The notes beneath the pieces were generated by a model. The model was not told the DNA's origin. It searched no databases and worked only from the letters and a program-made list of their open reading frames with translations. Shown here one piece after another: positions 23,486-35,769 of a stretch of 64,000 nucleotides of DNA. This stretch comes from Trichopria drosophilae. Taxonomy: Eukaryota; Arthropoda; Insecta; Hymenoptera; Diapriidae. The first letter of the stretch is position 1. The number at the start of each line of letters is the position of its first letter. Made by a program: the position numbers and the translations under genes. The stretch covers positions 71,723,001 through 71,787,000 of the forward strand of contig CM059587.1 in assembly GCA_030407085.1 (NCBI GenBank), read 5' to 3'.

Positions 23486-23590
23486 GATTGCACTCGCCCA
23501 CTTTTCCCATAAGAGCAATTTTAAAATTTGCACGGGTGCAATGGAAACTTGCACTGATTCAGTGCAAATTTTACCCATTGCAATGTCTGC
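23486..23590. repeat. Cluster of GTGCAA palindromes
   Basis: Within about 100 bp there are TTGCACGGGTGCAA (23528-23541), TTGCACTGATTCAGTGCAA (23549-23567, a 9-bp perfect arm around one base), CATTGCAATG (23576-23585) and a further ATTGCACTC at about 23488. The stretch is also locally richer in GC than its surroundings. It could be a decayed fold-back element or a cluster of binding sites. A 60-codon minus-strand frame (23429-23611) overlaps it and shows no recognisable family. Confidence 0.55.
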
Positions 23591-24530
23591 GGGAAAACTG
23601 AACGAGCTCAATCCTCAGTGGAAAATGCGATAAATCGAATTATACTGTATCCAAATACATTTTATTCTTCCGTAGTCTTAGACCGTTATTTCATGATAAA
23701 ATATTTCCACGTTGGTTGTGCGAATAAATGGAATTATGAGATATTTTACGGTTCTTGACTAGGGAAACGAGTAAAGATTTCATATTAAATAAGAAGTGCA
23801 ATTAGAGTTAACAAATCTGAGCTTTTCATTGTTAAAATTTTATTACTCTGCGGAAAATCTGAGATATTGTTTTGAGTTAATTTGGGTCGTGCGGAGTTGC
23901 TTTCTATTCAGGAAATTGCCATTTTTTGGGTTATCTTATTATTATGCACATACTATTATTCTATTCTAGTCAAAATGAATTTCTATTATTTGTATTAATT
24001 CTTTTTAAATATTTCTAGTTATTATTTCAAAAACATTTTAAAATAGAAATTGTGTATAATGATTTTGGCAATCGAAAAATATTTTGTATATCGAAAATCT
24101 TACTAAAGCAGATTAACTATTAGTTATACATTAGTAATTATGTTAACTATAGTTATACAAAACTTCGTAACATGAAATCAGATATTAGTTTCCTTTGAAT
24201 CGTGTTCGACTTCCGGACTGAGTAAAACGTTCGGAGAACAACAAATGTTACACAATTTACGTTTAATGTCGGAGGAAAATCTCAATTATTATCTTGAATT
24301 TAATGTAAACTGATAATAATTAGATAATTGAAGTAGTGAACGTAATAACTCTCAGATATTTAATTAATATAATTACGAATGCTGGAAATCTATGATCTTT
24401 TTACAACAATCTACATTCAAGTGTCAGTAGAATATGCATTTTTAAAGTTAACGGGAAGAAACCAAATAGTTTTTGATTTTCAAAAATTCGTTTCAAAATT
24501 TAGACATGTGTCCAAAATACGTCTAAAATA

Positions 24531-24712
24531 GGTCCGTTTTCAAGAAAAACCGACAAATCATAATGCCCTCAGTTCGAAAAACAGCAGTGATAGAGCCGAC
24601 AGTAAAAGAAGCCGATAGTCATTTTTTTAAGTGTTGTGTGGATTGTCGGTTTTTTGACTATCGGTCTTTTGATCTGTCGGCTTTTTGATTTGTCGGTTTT
24701 TTAACCGCACCC
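24531..24712. mobile_element. Fold-back element 2 (GGGTGCA family, short)
   Basis: The right end reads 'TGTCGGTTTTTTAACCGCACCC' (trimmed) and the left end 'GGTCCGTTTTCAAGAAAAACC'. Arms are tandem units such as 'CCGACAGTAAAAGAAG' and, on the right, 'TGTCGGCTTTTTGAT'. The unit type (CCGACA..TCAAAAAG) matches fold-back element 4 rather than elements 1 and 3. The left terminus is degraded and the 8-bp flanks (CTAAAATA, ATATAGTA) agree at only five positions, so the copy is old. It has no coding frame. Confidence 0.75.
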
Positions 24713-25281
24713 ATATAGTATGTCCAGTCGTCGAACCTTGAATTTTGTCCAGATTATGCCCTGCTATTAAAAAATAACATGGAATAAATTTTGCCAAAAA
24801 CTCTGGTAACAGTTGCTAAATACTATGAAGTGTAAATAATTATTTCAGCAAGGTTTGTTTGATATAATAAACGAAATTTGCCCAGTTGGAACTATGATTT
24901 AAACAACTCGATTAATTTTTTTAGCAAATTATACTGGACAAAATTTTTGGATGATTTTTGTGGTTCAATAAAAGTCCTATTTGGACGAAATAAAATATGA
25001 TCATTTATTTATAAAATACGATTATTTATTTATGAAGGAAAGTATATTAAACGAAATAAATATGCAGCTTTAATAATCACTAATATATTATAGTTAAATC
25101 CAAAATAGCTCGAACAAATTACACAGGACCACAAACCAATTCTTTTTTCCGTTGATCGCCGAATATAAATTTGAAGTTCATTTTTCTCCATCCCGTTAAC
25201 TATTTTTCTAACCTTAAAAAACACAACGGATATTACGTGACAAACAAACTTTTGTAATATTGATAGATTTATCGCAATTTC

Positions 25282-25815
25282 AGTATCTAAGAGTTTTTGG
25301 GCCTGCTGAATCTGCTGTTAGATTTTCAAAACCCAAAATGGTTGATTTAAAATGGTCGAATTGTAAAAAAATTTCCACACCCAGACTTTTTAAACTCTTA
25401 TAATTCCTGGTGCAACTTTCACCATTGTCTTCATTAAATTCACCCAAATTTTCAGGAAAATATTGGGCATATGAATAAAGAAAGTGCAGTATATCTTTGT
25501 TTAAAAACAACTCTAATTTTGCCAGGATTATAAACTTTTGAGATTGACAGTTCCAAGATTGAGTCATGACTCTTGACTAGACGATTGTTGTGTTATGCTG
25601 ACTTTACTTAATTAAGCTTTTAATTCGTAAACAGCAACCGCAAAAACTTAATAAAAAAATTAAAAAATGTAAAAATTCGATTGCCATTTTGGGTATTACT
25701 TTTTGGATTTTAAAAGTCGGAATCAGCGGCCTGAAACACCCGTAGATACTAAGATTGAAGTGAATCCATCAATATTTACAAAATTTCGTTCGTCAAATAA
25801 AATCGGCCATATTTT
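25282..25815. repeat. Inverted pair of the AATGGCGG dispersed repeat
   Basis: The left copy (25282-25370, plus) reads 'AGTATCTAAG', 'TTTTTGGGCCTGCTGAATCTG', 'TTAGATTTTCAAAACCCAAAATGG' (both trimmed here to landmarks CTGCTGAATCTG and AACCCAAAATGG). The right copy (25681-25815) carries the same landmarks in reverse complement, with 'CCATTTTGGGTAT', 'GGAATCAGCGGCCTG' and 'GTAGATACTAAG', followed by a further inverse 'ATCGGCCATATTTT'. The two copies could pair across a spacer of about 310 bp. The 95-codon minus-strand frame at 25280-25567 is a by-product. Confidence 0.7.
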
Positions 25816-27930
25816 TTAAGTTTAGAAAAAAATCCTGCCATTATGACGTGAATAAAATGGAATCGCATTCTGATTCCTCAAAAACATACAATATACAATA
25901 TCTGATCAAAGGAATCTTTCAATTGAATAAAAGAGAACTTCAACATCAATACTATAATTTTTAGAAACTCATTTTATTTTTATAAATCAATTTTGTAAAC
26001 TGCATTTTTGTAAAGCAGACTTTTTTTGTTAAGTGAATATTCGTTGAATTTTAGGCTATTGTTTCGTATATGTTACCAGTATAATTTTCATTTGTGTCGT
26101 ATCAAAATGTTTAGACAAGGTTGCTACCACATAAATCAGGTTCATGTTGATAATGGGAGATATATACTTACGATACGGTTTTATCCTAGTGGCAATAAAT
26201 CTAACTAAATCCGTCGTATTCAATATGATCTTATCTTAAGCATCGATACATGTCCGCTAGACGTCAATTTTAGGTCATTTGATACCATAGCATAACTTTA
26301 TAGATGATCACGAAATTTGCAGCTTATATTACAAATGTTAAAGTGATTTATCGCACATTTTTAATTCGTTGCAGTGATTTAAATCTTGAAAATCAGGAAA
26401 CTTCACATTAAAGCTGCTATGCAATTTCATTACGTAACGAAATGACGAAATGTAGTTGTATTGATTTCCAAAAAGATGTTTTAAAAAATTACATAGTAAA
26501 AGATTCTATCTATTAGTTTCCAAAAATGAAAATTAAACTAAAGACAACTTCAGATAATTTCATGACGATTACGGGTGGGTCGAAATGGCATTAGTCGATA
26601 GTTAGCCATTGATCAGGCAACAAATTGATTGAATCTACACAAGGACTCTATTTTAATATAATTTACAATTGTGTTAATATAATTGAATCTACCAAGTAAT
26701 TAAATATCAATCAGTGATCGTAAAATAGGTCATTAGTTTCCCTCCAGTCTTAGTTTCACGTTGCTTACGTCTACGTGTTCGTTTTTCAAGGCAATAAAGG
26801 AAAAGTATTAAAAACTGGATTCTTCTAGGCGATAATATTACTTATTTAATATATGTTTATTATAGAAACTTATCAGTTATAAAAATTAAGAGTTTGTTAC
26901 AAATAAAAATGAGCAAGTAGTTAATGACAATATTTAATACAGAAAGTTCTTACGGTCTAAATTTTAAGTTTTTAACAATAATGTTTCTACTAATAAATAC
27001 TTATATTAACACAATGCGTAAATAATCTGGAAATTCACCATAAAGAAACATTTTGTGCAAGATACATCAATCGTCAATTTCGATTGCATCAAAGGAAAAT
27101 ATTAAAAGATGATTAAACTGATGCCATTTGCATATTACAGATCGATTTACTGTCATTTAGTAATTTGCATTTTTTAAAAGATGAATTTGTATATTTAAGA
27201 AGCACTTTTACACGTAAATGCTTATTACATTTCATTAATTGTAGATTCAGTCATTTTAAAATTATTGTTAGACGCCTTCTGACTGCAAACAAAGTTTTCC
27301 ATTTAAATAATCGGAGTTTTTTGGTTCACTTAAACGCATAATTAAAAATGATTATTTGAAACCAGTTTTGTAGTACATTTGCGATAAAAGTGAAGTAAAC
27401 GCAAGCTATCCGTTGAGTTATTTTATAGTCGTTTCACATTATTTTCTATTTGCTGCCTTTTTGAATATTTTTCATTATTCAAGAAGAATTGATGCTAAAT
27501 ATTCAAGTTTAATTTAACTTTTTTCGCAACTCTGATTATATGTAAATTAATTTGTTTTTAATAAACAAAGCGTTGGAGTTTCGCAAAGAGTAAAGGTTTT
27601 ATTAATAAACTTCAATATACACTGGTTATTAAAATCTTGTAGTTCTAATTTGTTGAATGAAGGTATTTTGTAATTTCCAATTATATTGAAATTTAATGAA
27701 AATTGATATGCAAATTGAAATGTATTGTTTTTTCTTGCATAAATTCTTTGTTAGGATTGAGATTAGTTTAAATCATTTAGTCTTGGAGTCAAAAAGTTAG
27801 ACTAATGTAGTCAAACTGAAAGGAGAATGTACTAAGATCAAAATTCATATTTTTTATTTTCTATCATATCTTATGGAATTCTCTGTATGTTATACTGAAG
27901 ATTAAGGATTAAGTTATCGGCTTACTTACT
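25816..27930. other. AT-rich spacer without a recognised gene
   Basis: No recognisable gene or strong repeat; only short open frames. Confidence 0.5.
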
Positions 27931-27934
27931 AAGT

Positions 27935-28203
27935 TGATCTCTTTGCCGTGGCCTCTGACCAATCAAAACGCTGGATAGTCCCGTTACGCATAGCGACAGA
28001 CTACCCTTGCGTTCAACTAGATAAGCCGTAATCACGTGTCTCGCAAACGTGCTAATTGGCTAACTTCAGCCGCTTCGATTCAAGCTTTCGATCCAATTTT
28101 CAAAAAGAACCTTTTTGTTTGTAATTTAATATAGGATCAGGTTCAGTCATTGTATCGATCATTCTCGAAACAAAAACCATCGCTCATCAATGTTGCAGTA
28201 AGT
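27935..28203 (+). promoter_or_regulatory. Promoter-like cluster ending in a consensus splice donor
   Basis: In a locally CpG-richer stretch there is a CCAAT box (27959-27963), a palindromic E-box CACGTG (28033-28038), an inverse CCAAT (28055-28059), an arthropod-type initiator TCAGTC (28143-28148), and a full GTAAGT donor core (28198-28203, preceded by GCA). Such an order would fit a TATA-less promoter followed by a short noncoding first exon of about 50 nt ending at 28197. Each motif alone is common, and no coding sequence or matching acceptor was identified. This is an inference, not a gene call. Confidence 0.3.
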
Positions 28204-28214
28204 AAGTAACCTTA

Positions 28215-29190
28215 GACTTGCAACTTTAAGGTTAACATACTACATCATATTCCTCTTAAATTTATTAAAATTGGTTTTCTAAATATATTAGTCTGATTAT
28301 TATATTTGAATTTTATATATTTTTGGATTTTTTATTTCATAATTGTACTTTTATAACTTGGAAGACAACAAATTTGATGAAGTTTAATACGATTTGCTCC
28401 TGATTGCCTGGGAAATTACTATTATTACAATAATCCCCATTTTAAATAAATCATTTTGTGTATGCCGTCATGACAGTCGACAATTTATGATAGTGTCGTA
28501 ACCAAGGGAAGAGAATGTACAAACATTGTAGTGTTAACATACGTCGTGCAATAGTAGGTTAAGTATCACGACTCCTCGAAGGGTTTAAAGTACAAAGTCG
28601 ATAATGTAGTCCCATGAGTTAAAAATCTGTTATATACAATTTTGTTTAAAAATCTGTTACCAAAAATAATTTTTCGTAATTTTCTATTAAAATCTGAGAC
28701 AATTTAACTACATTTTTTAGGTTAAGTGAAACAAAATCTAATTCAAGTATAGATTAAATAATCCCAAGATTTTCACGAATGTTTATAAATGTTTTTGTTT
28801 TTACTAACTTTAAGGAAATATTTACTTGCGGCTATTCAAATAAGTAATATTGCATGTAGTACATTTAATTTTCAGTGCAGCAATACAGAAACTGAAAACA
28901 AAGATGAAGAATGAAACAGTTTAGGAATCCTTAAACCAATTTTTAGTTTAGTTTAGTAAGCGTCGCTCATTCTTGTGCTATAAAAGCCAAATCAATAATA
29001 TACACCCAGGTGCAACGATTCCGTCGTTTTTGACAGATCTTTTCTGTTTTTTTTTAGTTGTACCGCAAAATAAGTAAAAAAATAGGTGCATCTGAATAAC
29101 TTCCTGATAAACCAATGACATTTGACGAACAAATTTAAGATGGTAATAATAAAAAATATTTGATTATAATACCCTAATGTTCTATTTTTT
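28215..29190. other. AT-rich spacer without a recognised gene
   Basis: Nothing recognised. Confidence 0.5.
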
Positions 29191-29198
29191 GATGCAGT

Positions 29199-29258
29199 AG
29201 GCGTAAAATGGTCATCTTGCGTCCTTATTTTCGGGCGCAATACACTTATTTTACGCCT
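29199..29258. repeat. 60-nt two-step hairpin, cruciform or pre-miRNA-like
   Basis: The outer arms AGGCGTAAAAT (29199-29209) and ATTTTACGCCT (29248-29258) are perfect complements. The inner arms TTGCGTCC (29217-29224) and GGGCGCAA (29233-29240) pair at seven of eight positions. They are separated from the outer stem by a symmetric 7-nt internal loop and close on an 8-nt apical loop. The size and shape are like a small hairpin RNA precursor, but the internal loop is large and I recognise no known microRNA in it. It could equally be the core of a tiny inverted-repeat element. Confidence 0.6.
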
Positions 29259-29259
29259 C

Positions 29260-31990
29260 CTAGGTCGTTTTACCTTTACGATACAGTTTTAAATTACAAC
29301 AAAGAAACTGGCTATATCGTTTTATATTATTATGTTAAAATCCCTGTAATAAAATAAGGGGCAAGATTTGTTCAGGCAATTTTTAACAGAAGAATTTGTA
29401 GTTAATTAATTCATGAATTATTATCGTAAAAAAGCTGGAATTATTATATCTAATCGGTAAGTTTGTATTGTTCTTGAAGTACGTACCCGCATAGGGGTTT
29501 TAAATATGCGATAATTTTTATTGTTATCACGAAATATATTGTACGAATAACACAGGCACAAAAAAGTGTTTTTGCTTAGTCATAACTATATTCCCAAACA
29601 TTTTTCTCTGCTGAATCCAAATCAGAAGAATTATTAGATTAGCTCAAAGTTTTGAGAAAACCTGCAAAAAAATAACTAAAAATTAGTGATTAAAAGCAAA
29701 AAAAGAAAACGAATTTTGCGCTACTATAATTCCATGTAGTTAATTTCGTGAATTTTCTTCCGGGAAAATCGTTTTCTTCTTTTCCTTTAATTACTATTTT
29801 TTAGGAGTTTTTGTAAAGTTTTTTTTTAGTTTTCTAAACAAATATAAGCCAAAATATAAACAAAAAACTTTTCTTGCGTTCGTGTGTTATTAAGTAAAAT
29901 ACTCGATGCTCTTTGTATATTGAATGACTTATCAGATAATAGTATTTTTTCGGAGTTATTCAAAATGTTCAAATATCAATTAACTTCCTTAATAATATAA
30001 AATAACTTCCCTAATTCAAATTTTATCCTAAGACTGTCTTGAGGAAAGTAACTATATGGCAAAAGCGGGTATTATTTATTGAACATTTTAAAGGGACGTA
30101 GAAAAAGTTTAATTTTCATTTGATACTGATTTAATTAATTTTCGATAAAATTCAGTATTTTCTATATGAATCGTTTTAAATGTTCATTTTTATAATGAAT
30201 AAGGATCTTAGATGTTTTTTAATCTCCGACTTGTTTATAATGAATGTTTCATACCTTGTTTTGCTACGTGTAAATTTTGATTACCTAACGTAATTTGAAG
30301 AGAAACTTTCTTTAGATCAAAATTTAAATTTCCATTTTATCCAAAATGTGAAGTGATAGCAAATTTCTGGTATCATCATCGTTTTCAGTACGAAAAAATA
30401 CTTCAGAAATGATACTTCGCTTGACAAAGGCAGACAACAAGTAAAATTTGTCGGTTAGTGTTATTTATACTACATTGAAAGAAACCGAGTACATTATTAA
30501 ATCGAATATAGACAATTTTACAGTAAATCTGAAGTAGTCGATGAATATTAATTAAGAAAAAAAATTGGACCACTAAATAAATTAGTAATAATGTTTACCA
30601 ATAAAATACTCCTAATTCTTTAGTAGATTCAAGGGTCTTACATAAACTGCTTTTAATTCAGTTCTTCACCTAGATTACTAGAATTCAGTAATTTTTGGTT
30701 TGACATTAAGAGTCGCAAGATAATTAGAGGCATGTAAATGTTCACCGATAATTCTGGAGTGTGGGCAAAAATCTTAAAATCCTGGGCAAACAGAAATGCA
30801 TTTTTACCTAATGAATGGCTTCAAATTACTATGTTATTAAAACTTTTATTACTATATTAATTAAACCATGAACTACATTGTTATGTCCTACATAATGAAC
30901 ATAGGACTGCGTATTTACTAATGTATTAATGAATTAGTAATGTATTGTTCCTGTGAATTGTATTTATTGAAGGCTTTTTTTATTTCTTGAATAATAAATA
31001 GTTAAAATTTCCTGAAAAACGTTATTCTCACAAATATTTGTGTTATGCGCAAATGTTTATATTTTATATGTTAACAATAACGAAGGAAATTCCGTGTAAC
31101 GAATGAATTACGATAATATTTTCAAAATAATGATCAATATATATATTTATTTTTGGTTACAAACATTTCCAGCACATTGAGACCCAGCTGCAAGACAATT
31201 TTGTTTTTCCTATAAGTTTTACTGAATGGAATTAACAAAATATAATTAATTTCCTTTATATTTATGAGAATGAACAAAATAATTGTGGGAAATGTCCATG
31301 TGTGTCTAGTAAAAAATAATACATTTGGATCGCGTACTGTTGTTTGTAGAACCTTTTCAATGTTGATGACAAAAATTCTTGAATTTGTAGTCTTCTTTAA
31401 TAAGTAAATATAAGTTTTCCTGTATCAAATTGTGACAAAATAATTCACTTTACAATTAAAATGGTACTTTTAATAAAATGAATTTCGAGATTTTAAATTC
31501 ATTGATAAAATTTATAAATACAATGTCAAATAAATGCACGTTTTCACTCTCTGAATTCGAAATACATTTTCTGCCCTAAGTCAATTAAATTTAACAATAA
31601 AATAACAGAAGTTGTTATAAAATATTTACTAAATTTTACTTAAAAAATTTATGGATTTCTTGGAGAGAAAATTCTTTCCCTCTTGTCAAAGAGTCAAACT
31701 GGAAGAAGCAGATTTCGAACATTGAAATTACGTATAACAATTAACAGCGACTAATATTCTCTAATTTCGATAGTGTAAAATTGAAGGAAAATTACTAAAA
31801 CGATGTTTGATTATATATACACAAATGTAAAATAATATGCAACGAAAATTTTTCGACGAGAGTTTCGTGATAGCTTTTAATTCAGATTTTTATTTTAATG
31901 TTATCTTTCGAAAATTACTTAATCTAAAAAAGACATAATATGAATAACGATATTAATATTCTTTGACTTATTTCTCTATCTAAAGTATTC
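29260..31990. other. AT-rich spacer without a recognised gene
   Basis: Only short open frames. A small palindrome lies near 30917-30942 (TTACTAAT facing ATTAGTAA). No gene recognised. Confidence 0.5.
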
Positions 31991-31994
31991 TCTG

Positions 31995-32400
31995 CCTATT
32001 TTTTAATCCGTTTTATTCCGTATTATTCCGCTTATTCAATCCGAATAAAACCCGACATAATCCAAAAAAGGGACCATCAATTTCAATCCGAAGGAATGCT
32101 ATGTCATTTCCAATAATTTTTTCAATTTGTTTCATTACGAGATTCATTCTGAACAAATACGATGTGATTCCGACATAAATTTGGAATCCGTTTACACTCT
32201 TAAAATACCCATTTTGTCGCAAGCGGAATCTACTTGCGGCAAGTCGAAAAACACTTACCGCAAGTAGAAATCCACTTACCGCAAGTGGAAGAATCCATTA
32301 GATCATATAACAAGAGGATTTCCATTTATGGGAAGATGAAGCTTGCGGCAAAAAATACGTTTTAAGAATGTAGTTTTGTAATTTCAATCCGAAAAATTTA
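31995..32400 (-). repeat. Inverse copy of the CGGATTGAAA repeat, split by a MITE
   Basis: The words 'AATCCGTTTTATTCCG', 'TTATTCAATCCGAATAAA' and 'ATTTCAATCCGAAGGAATG' are reverse complements of words at 7103-7395. The repeat resumes beyond the nested element with 'ATTTCAATCCGAAAAATTT' at about 32379-32397. The 69-codon minus-strand frame at 32013-32222 lies in this repeat and is not considered a gene. Confidence 0.7.
32193..32372. mobile_element. 180-bp nested MITE with internal ACTTGCGGCAAGT palindromes
   Basis: The ends are TACACTCTTAAAA (32193-32205) and TTTTAAGAATGTA (32360-32372), inverse of each other with one mismatch. Pairing continues inward to 'TTTTGTCGCAAGC' and 'GCTTGCGGCAAAAAA'. 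The interior holds a run of short inverted motifs: ACTTGCGGCAAGT (32232-32244), ACTTACCGCAAGT (32252-32264) and CCACTTACCGCAAGTGG (32272-32288, six perfect pairs around five bases). It interrupts the CGGATTGAAA repeat. A 3-bp GTT occurs on both sides and may be the target duplication, though that is weak evidence. Confidence 0.7.
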
Positions 32401-32499
32401 AAATTAGATTCTAAAATATCGAAATTATCACAGCACAGGCATCGTACACATTAATAATTTTTATGTTTCAACTATTTATGTTATTAGAACCACAATAAC

Positions 32500-32560
32500 A
32501 AGTGTGGTCGAAACTAATTTGCCGGGGACTGCGGTTCGATTCTCGGTCGGGTACGTTTTT
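32500..32560 (+). other. tRNA B-box-like remnant
   Basis: 'GCGGTTCGATTCTCGGTCGGG' (trimmed to GGTTCGATTCTCG, about 32533-32545) matches the Pol III B box, but the T-stem does not pair, and no convincing A box or cloverleaf lies upstream. It may be the fossil head of another tRNA-derived SINE, or chance. Confidence 0.25.
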
Positions 32561-34735
32561 TTCTTTGCGAACGAAAAAAAAAATTCAAAAATGTTTAATA
32601 TTGTTTTCACTTTTGAAAACTGGTTCGAGCAAATGCTTTCGTTAACTCACCACATATTAAAAAATTACCTAATATGAACTATTATCCCAGACGGTAAAAT
32701 TAAAGTTTTTCACAAATTGTTTCACACTAAAGAAAATATTTCATAACGCTTATACACTCTAAAATGGATGGAGTAACTTTCCCAAGCTAATTGAGCCATT
32801 CATGCATTTTAATCCTTCGGAGTATACTTTAAATCTCACGCAGTAAATCACTAATATCACCTCCGATTAGGAGTAGATTAATGACTGCATAGAACTGAAA
32901 ATTAAAACCTTTAGATTGATAATCACTCCGATTTCAAACGATTTTGGCTTTTTGGACTAAAATTTCACTCCGGTAGTTAGCTTCTACGGTCTGAATTTGT
33001 TAAAAGACCTAAAATCATGATTTACTAGCATACCAATATTAAAGTAATTGATTTAATAACAAAATATTATCTAAAGTGTTAAAAAAGAATTTAGGCTAAC
33101 TATTTGTAGTAGTAAGATTCGGGACTGAATAGTTTCTTTTTGCCGTTATTACTTAAGTAGCTTGTCTTACAAGACACCATTTTAAAAACAAGTCATCTAT
33201 AAAAGTTTAACCCTATCTAATCTTACTTCTTAAGTAGTAGGGTTTGAACTACTTGCTTTTTTTCAACTACTTGTTATTACTCTTTAATAGCCCATCGAGT
33301 AAGTTTTATTAAAATTCAATGGTTTGTTGAAAATTATACTAGCTTGTAGCTACTAGGTGGATTAATTATCCAATTGTCTAATTAATAGGATTGTATTACT
33401 CATTTAGGTATTTCTTCTCACGATGGTATTTAAGTATTTACAAACTTTCAAGTAAATAAAATATACGTTAGAACGATTTATTAACAGGAGCTAAATAATG
33501 TTTGCTCTACCATGAATTATTAATTGGAGGTAATAAACAATTGACTAGTTACTTTTACCTAACGACTATAACCATTTTTACACAGCGTAATTATAGTAAC
33601 GAACTATATAATACATTACTTTTATTTACACCAGTTACAAACCTAATTCTTACTGACATTTTAATCGATCTAAAAATTTCGATTTGTGTAGAATCAAATC
33701 TGTCCTGAAAACAACAAAGCTTTAAAAAGAAAACACTCGAAGAAAAATAGAACTTTCGACCGAAATCGGTCAGTCGTTTCGGTTCAAAGAATAACGGATA
33801 TCTCTTTATAAGTCAATAAAGGTGTTCTATATTTTGCCCTTCTAAGACCCCTTTTACGATGAAATGCATGCATCGCAGTAAATGCAAGGCGACACAACAT
33901 TATTAAAATATAATGCACTGTAATGTATGTCATTTGTTTTGCGTTCCAGGGTGCGTGTCATCGTCAGCCTTTACATTGCAAATATTTTTTTAGCGATTTT
34001 ATCAAACAGTATGTTTGAGAATCGTTTACGCTGAGTTTGAAGTGATTATTCGTCACGCTCCAAATATTACTGTTATAAAAACCACCGGAATTTTGGTCTT
34101 CTAATTAACTCTTTTTTAATATTTTTGTGTGCACGTACTACTTAAAGCGGATGGTCGAATGTTCTACGTGCCTGACAGAATTAAACGTTAAAAACGGAAG
34201 ATTATTTTAAAATCCATATAATTATTTAGATGTAAACGGGTGAATTGGTTTGTAATAAATCCACATGACAAATTTTAAAAAAGTTAAATATACCTTGGTT
34301 AAATACAGAGTTTAAATATTTGGTCCATCACAAAAAATAGAGACGTAGAAGCGACTATTTTTCTTTTTGGGATGCAGAATGCTTCGAATATGTAACTTTA
34401 AATTTCTCTGCCTATAATTCTGAAGATAGTTGTATGTGTTCATCAATATTATAGATTGGATGATTTGTCACTCCGCGATGCAACGGCCAATGAATGAACT
34501 AATCGAGTTTATCGACTTTACGCTATAAATTGGACCGATTCTCTCTCATCAGTGACATATTCCATATCCGCATATATAATTGTCTTTTGTATTCTTATCG
34601 TACTGATACAATTTCCATCGATATGATGATGCCTGGTACAATAATGTGAAATAAATCAATCTTCCCATTGGATGTTTTATCATCGAAATTGATGTTACTG
34701 GAAACGCAGGATTCTTTATTACAGAATGGAGGAAT
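32561..34735. other. AT-rich spacer without a recognised gene
   Basis: A weak palindromic patch occurs at about 33206-33255 (AGTTTAACCCTA facing TAGGGTTTGAACT). The 68-codon frame at 33502-33708 has no recognisable domain. Nothing else was seen. Confidence 0.5.
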
Positions 34736-34779
34736 CAATTGATCATGTATTGATGTACAATACGAGATGATGAATCGTA

Positions 34780-35215
34780 GTGAACCTTCCAGGTCGCTTC
34801 CAAAATCGTAATTTCGTGCGCTTGGGAGAGAAAGGGAAAGAAGCCTCTCCCTTCGGGGTCTCCCGCTTTATACGAATCAATAAATTCAACATGCCGGCGA
34901 GTGCCGCTATAGGGTTTGCGCCTTACTAAAAATACCTTCCTCGACCCCGATTGCCGGGGGGTAACGCCCCCCCCCCCCCTCTCTAGGTTTCGAGAGGGTC
35001 GACCCGGAGAAACCGGAAGTGCTTTCGAGTTATCCGGGGGGAATCCCCGCCACCTACCTGGGAGTACGCGAACATTGACGTAATATCTCCCATCCCCTGG
35101 TTCTGCATCCTTCATTCACTCTTTAGCTCCGTCTACAGCGACGGCGTGGAGTCACCTAACGGAGATCTACAATGGGACAATACAAATTCACCCGTTTTCC
35201 CTTAAGAGTCTCCAA
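34780..35215. promoter_or_regulatory. GC/CpG-rich islet with poly(C) tract and kappaB-like palindrome
   Basis: The composition switches sharply to GC-rich. It contains a run of 13 C (34967-34979), several short GC inverted repeats, and the palindrome GGGGAATCCCC (35037-35047), which fits the Rel/NF-kappaB consensus GGGRNWYYCC. A 126-codon minus-strand frame (34735-35115) is open across it but shows no family resemblance and a low-complexity centre around the C-run. On the minus strand a CAG|GTAGGT donor-like site falls near 35060. Candidate enhancer, promoter or noncoding exon; function not shown. Confidence 0.4.
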
Positions 35216-35769
35216 AAAAGGGTTACGAAGTTACGCATGTCGTTACTATTTTTCTCGAAGGACACCCGAGTCGTATTTTATTTCTTAAATCGCAGGTTTT
35301 TTAGAAAGTGTTTGAAGGTTGCTAAATTGTTTTGACGTATGAATTTCGAACACTTTTTTTAGACGTTAAGATGTCATTTAAAAATGTAATTTAAAATATA
35401 TCGAAATTCATATTTTTAAAGTCAATCTATCGACAACGTGCTTGTGATAGATTGGAAGATGATCGGAAGCTGGTATCATAGTTGACATTGCGCTTTTTCA
35501 ATGTTTTTCAAATTTTTAACTGTGTCATCCGAAAGACAGACCTCGAAAATAGTCGGATATAGAGGTCTTCATTAACACTTTTCATTGTACATTAAAAAAA
35601 AGTCCGTATGCAAATTTTGACATTTGCAGGTTAAAGAGTTAAAAATAAACAAATTGTACGTAATTCTTTAACAGAAATCATGATATTTATTAAATAATCA
35701 AAGTTTTCTCCATCTATTGCTATTTTTATCTCTTATGGCATTACAATTTTATTTCTCTTCCATTTAAAA

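Noticed and set aside
34735..35115. 126-codon minus-strand open frame
   Set aside because: It stays open in a GC-rich islet where stops are rare; glycine-rich low-complexity centre from a C-run; no family recognised. Kept only as a question in the islet entry.
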